Shown in pieces: positions 1 through 5,208 of a stretch of DNA of 5,208 bases. The stretch is from an archaeon (lineage in GTDB: Archaea > Micrarchaeota > Micrarchaeia > Anstonellales > Bilamarchaeaceae), in the NCBI GenBank assembly GCA_020052325.1, contig JAGVPF010000147.1, positions 1-5,208 of the forward strand, written 5' to 3'. The notes under the pieces were generated by a model. The model did not search any database. It was not told the DNA's origin and saw only the letters and a list, made by a program, of their open reading frames with translations. The translations under genes were made by a program, and so were the position numbers. The stretch's first letter is position 1, and every line of letters begins with the position of its first letter.

Positions 1-1
1 G

Positions 2-1018
2 AACATAGATGTGGGCATGAGCGAGGCTTATGATGGAGGAAGCGGCTATGTTGTAATCGACCCGCTCCAGCGGAGCGGGGTTGTGCGGGTCCAGGAAAGC
101 CGCGCTGCGCCCAGCGCCCCGGAGATGTTTGGGGTTCCGGATGCAGGCTACGCCCCGAGGGATTATACTAATGGAAGGACGAGGCAGCAGGTTCTGGACA
201 ATCCGATTGCCCAGGCCGCGGACGACGTGTTCAGCGGCCGGACGCTGTCGGGCTTCCCGCAGATTCCAGAGAGGGTCGGCAGGCTGATGGATGACATGCT
301 CCTGCCTTACATTGTCGAAGAGCGGACAATCGAGCCAACATCGGAGGACAGGGTGGCGCTGGCCTCGCTAATTTCCAGGGCAGGGGTGGAAAAAACCGAT
401 AGCATACTACGGAGCATCGAGAACCTGGTTCCGGCACAGGCGGAATCCGCAAGGGCAAACTTCGCAATGCTGCTTCAGCTTGCGGAAAGGAATCCAAACG
501 CCGCGCGCTTCCTGGAAACGGCAGGCGAAGGCGAGATACTGCTCATAGCGAGGGCTGGAAACGAGTTCCCCGCGCTCCTCGAGCGCGGCGGGTATTTCGA
601 CATCCTCGCATCCGATGCGCCAGTGGGCGAACTCCAGAGGGTGGCGGCAATTCGCGATGCCAACATCCGCGACACGCTGACAGGAGTGCTGGTTATGAGG
701 GAGTTCGCATTGCAGGGGGATGCGCGGGCCGGCCAGCCGCGTGATGCATCGGCAAGGCCGCTTGAGGAATTCCTATCGAACCGGGATGAGGGCCGCGCCC
801 TGCTCTGGATGTTCGGCCTCGATGCCCGGATGCACGATAAATTCATGTGGAACAGGGAGGACACTCTTCGCAGAGTCGGGCTATACTACGAGATGCAGTC
901 GTTAAAGGCCAGCCTATATTCAGAATACAACGCCGCTTTCCCCGGAAGGGAGGCCGAAGTCCAGGCGTTCATCGACCGGATGTGGGCGGCGATAACCAGG
1001 CAGGATGTCAGCGACACG
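2..1018 (+). other. Protein region: N-terminal part of the visible protein, mostly helical, no known domain
   Basis: Residues 1-339. The first 100 residues are rich in Gly, Pro, Ser, Asp and Arg and look like loosely structured linker. From about residue 100 the pattern becomes amphipathic and helical, with Leu/Ala/Arg/Glu stretches separated by short polar turns, up to the start of the HD domain. An aromatic/Met patch sits at about 268-283 (LLWMFGLDARMHDKFMW begins at 267). I recognise no catalytic motif. Helical segments of this sort often pack against HD domains or act as spacers or regulatory arms in large proteins, but that is inference only. Confidence 0.5.
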
Positions 1019-4000
1019 AACCTGTCCTTCACCCCGCACGGCTGGGCGCACTCATACGAAGTGTTCAGGATTTCAAGGCAGATGTTCCGCGAGTCTGCGG
1101 CATTGAGGGAGCGGCTTGTCGCCCAATATGGGACCGAAGCCCGTGCGCTGGCCGCCCTGGATTTCACATCCCTCCTCCATGATATAGGATACGGCGACTT
1201 GTCGCCTACTGAAAACAAAGGCATCCACGGAGTCAAGGGCGCAAGGATGTTCGAGGAGGAATTCGGAGATGCCGCAGCCGCGCTCTTTGGGCTCGAATCA
1301 GATTCCCCCCAGATACGCGAAATAGGCCTTGCGATAGACAGGCACGGAGAGGACAAGCCGCCAAAGCCCGGGCAGAATCCCGCCGATTCACGCTACATGC
1401 CCGCAAGCGAATCGACGCATCCCCTGCTCTTTGCCGTCCGGCTCGCAGACAATCTTGACATGTCATCCGGGCGCATGAGGAAGATCCAGACCGACGCCGT
1501 AATGCTAACCGTCCTTCAGGAGATGTACCAGGCCGGCCAGGCAAGGAACGACCCGCAAAGCAGGCTAAGGCAGCTTCCAGGCGAAACGGTCGAAGCATGG
1601 AGAACGCGCGTGCTCGACCCCATAAGGGAGAAGTATATCGGCACCTCAAGCGACCCGGGGCTGCTTGTCCAAGGCGGCTCGCCAGAAGATGCCGCGCTGG
1701 CAGTATCGCTCCTAAGAACCCTCAACGAAACAACATGGCCGCACTTTGCAGGATGCGAAAGGGTCAACCATTACACCTTCGGCGAGGCTCCCGACGGCCG
1801 CCTCATAGTGGAGGTCAGCCTCGAAGGGCGGGCTAATGCCGGACGCGTTGTCGAGCCGGACGCCACGGTGGACGGTGCGCTATACCAGGTTTATCGCGCT
1901 GACAAGGCAGCGGAATCATTGGAATACAACGGGATGAAAATCGCGTTCCGGTATGCTGAAACGCATGAAATTTATATCGACGGCGTCGCAGTTGATGCGG
2001 CATCCCTTGAAGGGCAGGAAAGGGCCAGGGTGACCTTCCACAGGGATGCTCAGGCGGAGCCGGAATCGGAATTCGAAGCAAGGCCAACACACGTGTTCGG
2101 TCGAGACGCATCACCACAGGCCGAATCTTCAACGCCCGCCGAACCCGCACCCTTACAGCAGATGCAAATCAATTCCGAACTACTTGCGACGTATACTGCG
2201 ATACTCGACCGGGGCCGCCCGGCAGGCGCCGAGCTTTCCTTTAACGACATGCCAATGACCAGGGCCGAGTTCGAAACCGCAGTAAGCCTGATTGAGGACA
2301 TCAGCGCCGTGCACGCGGGCACGAAGGGCCTTGCGGACATAGCGCCGGAACGCAGGGCCGCGCTCCAGATGCTGCTTGCCGACCCGGATTATGTCAGGTT
2401 CATTGAAACGCGTGCAATCAGGCAACAGCTATTCATAGCGCTCGATGCGGTAAAGGGAATGGAGGAGGCAACGAGGATTGCGTCATTTGTGCAAAGGCCC
2501 TCGGACCCCCTCGATGCCCTCGCTTATGATATCGCGCACACCCGCGCAACCCAGAACGGAAGGCAGGAGCCTGACGCGGAGGACTACGGACACGCGGCGA
2601 TGGCGAGAAGGGCCCTTGAAAGAGGCGCGCCGCTGCGCCTGGAGGACCAAATCGACCATGTGGAATTGGCACATGACGCCCCTGGGGCGCTCGATGTCTC
2701 CGTGCTTGCGGAAGACGGAACGCCATATGTGGTCAGGCTTACCGCAGAGGGAGCAACGCTCGTCCGCACCAATTCGCAGCAGCTTGCCGGCGAACCATAC
2801 AGGAACCCCGGAGCCGACGCGCTTCTGCTCGCATTTGCCAACGGCGCCATGCACGAAAAGCTTGCAATCCGTTTCGAGCCCGTGATAGACCAGCTACGTC
2901 GCGGCAATATTGGTACCGCCGCGAGAATGCTGGATGGGAGAGTTCCGGATTCGCTTCTTGCACAGGCTCCGGATGCGGCCTTGGCTGCGATTGGCTCCAC
3001 TCTGGAGCGCATGGCGGGCGGGCGGGCTGCTACCGAGGAGCAAGCCCGGGCATTGGACTCGTTTGCGCTCCTGCCAACCGAGAGGCAGGATGAATTCATT
3101 GGTTACCTGCATTCGAAAGGGAGGCACGTGGAAGCCATGTGGCTGACCGAATTCCGCGCAATGAACGGGCGGGGGGGAGCCGGCATCGAGGCGGATTACG
3201 GCCTTCCCCCGGGAACCCTCAGCGCGGAATACATGAACGCCCCCACAATAGCCGCGGCAAGGCATGCGGTGGCGGCAGTGGAGCTGGGAATTGACTTCAC
3301 GCCGTTTTCCTGGATTGGCAGGAGCCCGGCCGAGCGTACGCAGATGGTAGACGCGCACATGCTTTCTGCCGATTATGCAAAATTCGATTCGCTCTCGGAT
3401 GACAATTTCCTCTTCGGGATGCTTGCCTCCGGGGACCTTATGGGAATCATCCGCCAGCAGTATGACGCCAGGATTGTGTCAGTGAGGTACCTTAGCGGAA
3501 TCGTGGGCGCCTACCGAATCGAGCTGAACATCATCGATCCGGTAACTGGAAAGCCGATGGTGTTGTTCCTTAAGCGGCAGGATTTGCGGCCGGATACGAT
3601 GGGTTCTGAGAACAGCATCCTTTCCGGCATCCCGGCGCCCGGCGTGATTACAGCGGATGCTGCACAGGAAAGCTCGATTATTCCGCAATATGCCGAAGCC
3701 TACAGGAGGTTCAGCGCGGGGGAGGGCCTGAGCGTTGAACAAAGCCGGATGGTCGGCGAAATAGAGTCGCTCCGGCACCAGAGGGGGCTGGGCACAAGCC
3801 ATGAGGATGTGGATATCGCCACACGGGCCGCGGCCAGAAGGCATACGGGCCTGCAGTACACGCTTCCAAACGGCCTCGAGTCCCGCTACGGCTTAATCGC
3901 CAACATGGGCTCTTTCAGCGGATTCCTTCCGATAAGCGGCAGGACCGTGGAGGTCCGAACCATCGAAGCCGCGCCCATAGGCGATCTGCCCCCGGATTCG

Positions 4001-5208
4001 GCCATGTTCGGATTGCTTTCAAGCAACGACATCGGCGAGCGCTCGCGATTCTATGAGGAGCTGGGATACATGATGACCGGCTCGTTCGCCATAGGAACAT
4101 ACGACCGGCACGAGCTCAACGCATGGGGGATGCTGCTCGAGATTGTCGACCCAACGGATGCGGATTTGTCGGCCTGGGGCTACCGCGCGCAGCGGGATGC
4201 CATGAGCCAGATAATATCAATAGAGCCCGTGCCCGGCGCTGTTCAAGCGCGGCAGCTAAGCATGGATTCCAGTGGTAGGATATTGATGCCTTCGGTTGGC
4301 GGGATAGACAATGATACCTCGGGCTCATACATTGCCGCATTGGACGATTCCGGCCATTTTGACCTGACATTCATGCGCGAGCGCTTTGGGGACCAGGACC
4401 TTCACCGCCTTTTCATAAGCCTGGCAAGGCAAAGGAACGCATATGAATGGCAGCTTGCCGCATCCGAAGGCAGGCAGCCGAGGTTCGTCTCGGTCCAGGA
4501 GATAGTATCCGAGGCGTTCGGAACCCCGGAGAATCCCGGCCCGTTCATGGCAGGCCTCCAAAGATGGATGAATGATTTCGGATCGAATCCGGAATACCAG
4601 GCTGCGATAATCCGCAGTTTCAACGATAATGCCGGAGGCTCGGTAGGATTCGGCTCACCCCTTGACGATGGGAGAATACAGCAGCTGAGGACCGAAGGAA
4701 TCACGTTCCATGGCCAGAATTTCAACGGCGAGGCGCATACGCCGGTGCGGTTCGAGGACGGCCGCGCCCTGATGATGCCCAGCTATGAGACCGTCCGGAC
4801 GGGGGGGTGGTCGGAATCGGTCCTCGAGCACTTCCCGAACGGCCGGGAGGTATTCATCGTGCCTTTGACGGAAGCAGAAGGCCAGGCCATTATTGCGCAA
4901 TCCGGCCCCGCATTCAGGGCCGGGCCCGGCCGGGCGTATACCATTTACTGGAACGCAGCCGATATCCCTGCGCAGCTCTCGGGCAGAAAAATCATACCTG
5001 CGACGAGAAACGGGGATACGCTAAGGGGCTACTCCGGCCTTTCCGAGGCTACCGCCCTTTCCACAAAGGTGATGGGGCCGGTGCCCGTGTTCGAATCGAT
5101 GATGGCGGCTGGAGAGGGGACCATTTCAGCCAACTGGTTCCGCATTCGGGACATAATCATCCGGGAAGAGGGGGAGGCGGAAGCGGACGCCGCAATAGGC
5201 CCTCAAGA
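2..5208 (+). CDS. Giant multidomain protein, internal fragment, with HD phosphohydrolase domain and candidate kinase-like domain
   Basis: One frame is open for 1735 codons and runs off both window edges, so the gene is partial at both ends and its true size is unknown. The first in-frame ATG (residue 6, base 17) has no visible Shine-Dalgarno sequence and is preceded by open codons, so I do not take it as the start. Domain order: helical region (about 100-340), HD domain (about 341-500), strand-rich module (about 581-680), Pro/Glu/Ala linker (681-720), helical region (about 721-1150), kinase-like region (about 1150-1540), strand-rich module (about 1560-1700). No signal peptide or membrane segment is visible, which suggests a soluble protein, although the real N terminus is not seen. 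Composition is odd: one Cys (residue 585), about 20 Lys and about 146 Arg. I do not recognise the whole protein and assign no pathway. Confidence is high that this is coding and low on its function. Confidence 0.95.
1019..1501 (+). other. Protein domain: HD-superfamily metal-dependent phosphohydrolase
   Basis: Residues about 340-500 carry the ordered HD ligand set: H346 and H350 in PHGWAHSYEV, the signature H393-D394 in SLLHDIGYGDL, H409 in IHGVKGARMF, H448 in IDRHGED, and D483 in RLADNLD. The order H...HD...H...H...D, the helical spacing between the motifs and the final ADxxD segment are what the HD family shows. In that family these residues bind one to three metal ions and support hydrolysis of phosphoester bonds in nucleotides, cyclic dinucleotides, (p)ppGpp or RNA. 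The substrate cannot be read here. A GYP motif is absent, so this is not a classical HD-GYP cyclic-di-GMP phosphodiesterase. All ligands look intact, so the domain is probably active. The usual HDxGK is replaced by HDIGYG, a tolerated variation. The unusual setting is the long extra protein on both sides. Confidence 0.85.
1739..2041 (+). other. Protein region: strand-rich module after the HD domain, unassigned
   Basis: Residues about 580-680. After a helical tail (about 500-580) the sequence changes to alternating hydrophobic and polar residues with DG/NG turns (APDGRLIVEVSL, ALYQVYRADK, EYNGMKIAFRYA, HEIYIDGVAVD), as in a small beta sandwich or barrel. It holds the only cysteine of the visible protein (C585). 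No catalytic signature is apparent. It may be a binding or packing module next to the HD domain. A weakly similar short segment occurs near residues 882-903. Confidence 0.45.
2042..2161 (+). other. Protein region: Pro/Glu/Ala/Ser-rich interdomain linker
   Basis: Residues 681-720 are dominated by Ala, Glu, Pro, Ser and Gln, with few large hydrophobics (for example SPQAESSTPAEPAPLQQ). The segment looks disordered and separates the HD half from the rest of the protein. It is a natural boundary between two independently folding halves and a likely place where homologues vary in length. Confidence 0.6.
2162..3448 (+). other. Protein region: long central part, mainly helical, unassigned
   Basis: Residues about 721-1149. 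Most of it reads as amphipathic helices rich in Ala, Leu, Arg and Glu (for example ALQMLLADPDYVRFIETRAI from 787). A short strand-rich patch lies at about 882-925 (IDHVELAHDAPGALDVSVLA, then TPYVVRLTAEG). A Gly-rich turn (NGRGGAG, 1055-1061) precedes a last helical stretch that leads into the kinase-like region. I recognise no active-site motif. The section may be a scaffold or helical-repeat spacer; no clear sequence repeat period is visible by eye. Confidence 0.4.
3449..4621 (+). other. Protein domain: candidate atypical kinase-like fold (PI3K/HipA-type catalytic loop)
   Basis: Residues about 1150-1540 show kinase landmarks in the right order. A strand-loop-strand resembling a nucleotide loop (YLSGIVGAYRIELNII, 1163-1178) is followed by a strand ending in a possible ATP-contacting lysine (MVLFLKRQD, K1191). 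E1203 could be the paired Glu of helix C. A possible hinge strand (VEVRTIEAAPIGDL) and a helix (FYEELGYMMTGSFAIG) lead directly to YDRHELN, which gives D1368 and N1373. DRHxxN is the catalytic loop of PI3/4-kinases and related atypical kinases. SVGGIDND (D1436 or D1438) could be the metal-binding Asp that replaces DFG. An insert of roughly 45-50 residues between the catalytic loop and this Asp is unusual. The phosphate acceptor (protein, lipid or small molecule) cannot be predicted. Alternatives are a degenerate pseudokinase or a chance motif in an unrelated fold. Confidence 0.5.
4679..5041 (+). other. Protein region: strand-rich module after the kinase-like region, unassigned
   Basis: Residues about 1560-1680. 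The sequence alternates short strands with Gly/Asn/Asp turns (GITFHGQNFNGEAHTPVRF, DGRALMMPSYE, GREVFIVPLTEAE, GRAYTIYWNAADIP, GRKIIPATRNGDTLRGYSG). Conserved-looking His, Asn, Arg and Tyr residues could form a binding surface. I do not recognise a family. A few polar positions (H1569, H1579, Y1594, R1599) might be worth examining in an alignment, but no catalytic role can be claimed. Confidence 0.35.
5042..5206 (+). other. Protein region: window-edge segment with acidic stretch, continues beyond the window
   Basis: Residues 1681-1735. A short segment with mixed helix and strand character (PVPVFESMMAAGEGTISANW) and the strand-like FRIRDIIIREEG end in an acidic, Ala-rich stretch (REEGEAEADAAIGPQ). 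This looks like the start of another linker, so a further domain probably follows outside the window. No stop codon is reached. Confidence 0.45.

Noticed and set aside
17..19. First in-frame ATG as the gene start
   Set aside because: No Shine-Dalgarno or promoter-like sequence is visible in the 16 bases upstream and the upstream codons are open. The entry region looks like interior linker, although a start here cannot be excluded from so little upstream sequence.
475..864. Reverse-strand open frame of 129 codons
   Set aside because: It lies wholly opposite the 1735-codon frame. Its product is Ser/Arg/Pro-rich with no domain pattern, as expected for an antisense shadow of GC-rich coding sequence.
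886..1356. Reverse-strand open frame of 156 codons opposite the HD domain
   Set aside because: The + strand here encodes the HD motifs in order. The antisense product is Ser-rich and unstructured, with no recognisable motif.
2584..3099. Reverse-strand open frame of 171 codons, the longest alternative
   Set aside because: The product is dominated by Ser, Ala and Arg with scattered Cys and resembles no family. It overlaps the continuous + frame completely.
3171..3177. Run of seven G as a slippage or sequencing-error site
   Set aside because: The same frame stays open and the protein stays coherent on both sides, so nothing suggests a frameshift here.
3704..3710. Shine-Dalgarno-like AGGAGGT
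   Set aside because: It encodes Arg-Arg within a helix of the long frame and has no suitably spaced start codon leading to a new gene.
4801..4807. Second run of seven G
   Set aside because: Frame and protein character continue unchanged across it. It encodes Gly-Gly-Trp in a plausible turn.
4918..4931. Perfect 14-bp GC palindrome, possible terminator stem or binding site
   Set aside because: It falls inside the coding frame in Gly/Pro/Arg codons, has no loop or T-run after it, and is easily produced by chance in such codons.

Overview
The window lies almost entirely inside one protein-coding gene. The + strand frame that starts at base 2 stays open for 1735 consecutive codons (2-5206). It has no stop, no convincing start and no gap, so both ends of the gene lie outside the window. 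I see no RNA gene, mobile element, CRISPR array, intergenic spacer or second gene. The start-to-stop frames in the other five registers are all much shorter (171 codons at most), overlap this frame and look like its shadows.

Layout by residue, counting from base 2: 1-100, low-complexity entry region without a recognisable domain; about 100-340, predicted helical region; about 341-500, HD-type metal-dependent phosphohydrolase domain with a full His/Asp ligand set; about 500-580, helical tail; about 581-680, strand-rich module; 681-720, Pro/Glu/Ala/Ser-rich linker; about 721-1150, helical region interrupted by a short strand-rich patch near 882-925; about 1150-1540, region with the ordered landmarks of a protein-kinase-like fold, best marked by a DRHxxN catalytic-loop motif; about 1560-1700, strand-rich module with no assignment; 1721-1735, acidic stretch at the window edge. 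I see no signal peptide or membrane-spanning segment, so this part is probably soluble.

The source is probably an uncultivated bacterial or archaeal lineage that carries giant genes. Base composition is GC-rich (high fifties to about sixty percent by eye). Even so, AGG is the main arginine codon (10 of the first 18) and ATA is common for isoleucine. That codon pattern is seen in many archaea, including DPANN groups, and in some candidate bacterial phyla such as Omnitrophota, which is known for giant predicted proteins. The sequence alone does not decide between them. The protein is unusual in composition: one cysteine and about 20 lysines against about 146 arginines in 1735 residues.

The main point of interest is a very large, probably soluble polypeptide that joins an apparently intact HD phosphohydrolase to a candidate atypical kinase, separated by long unassigned regions. 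The HD assignment rests on clear motifs. The kinase assignment is plausible but needs a profile or structure test. The biological role is unknown.
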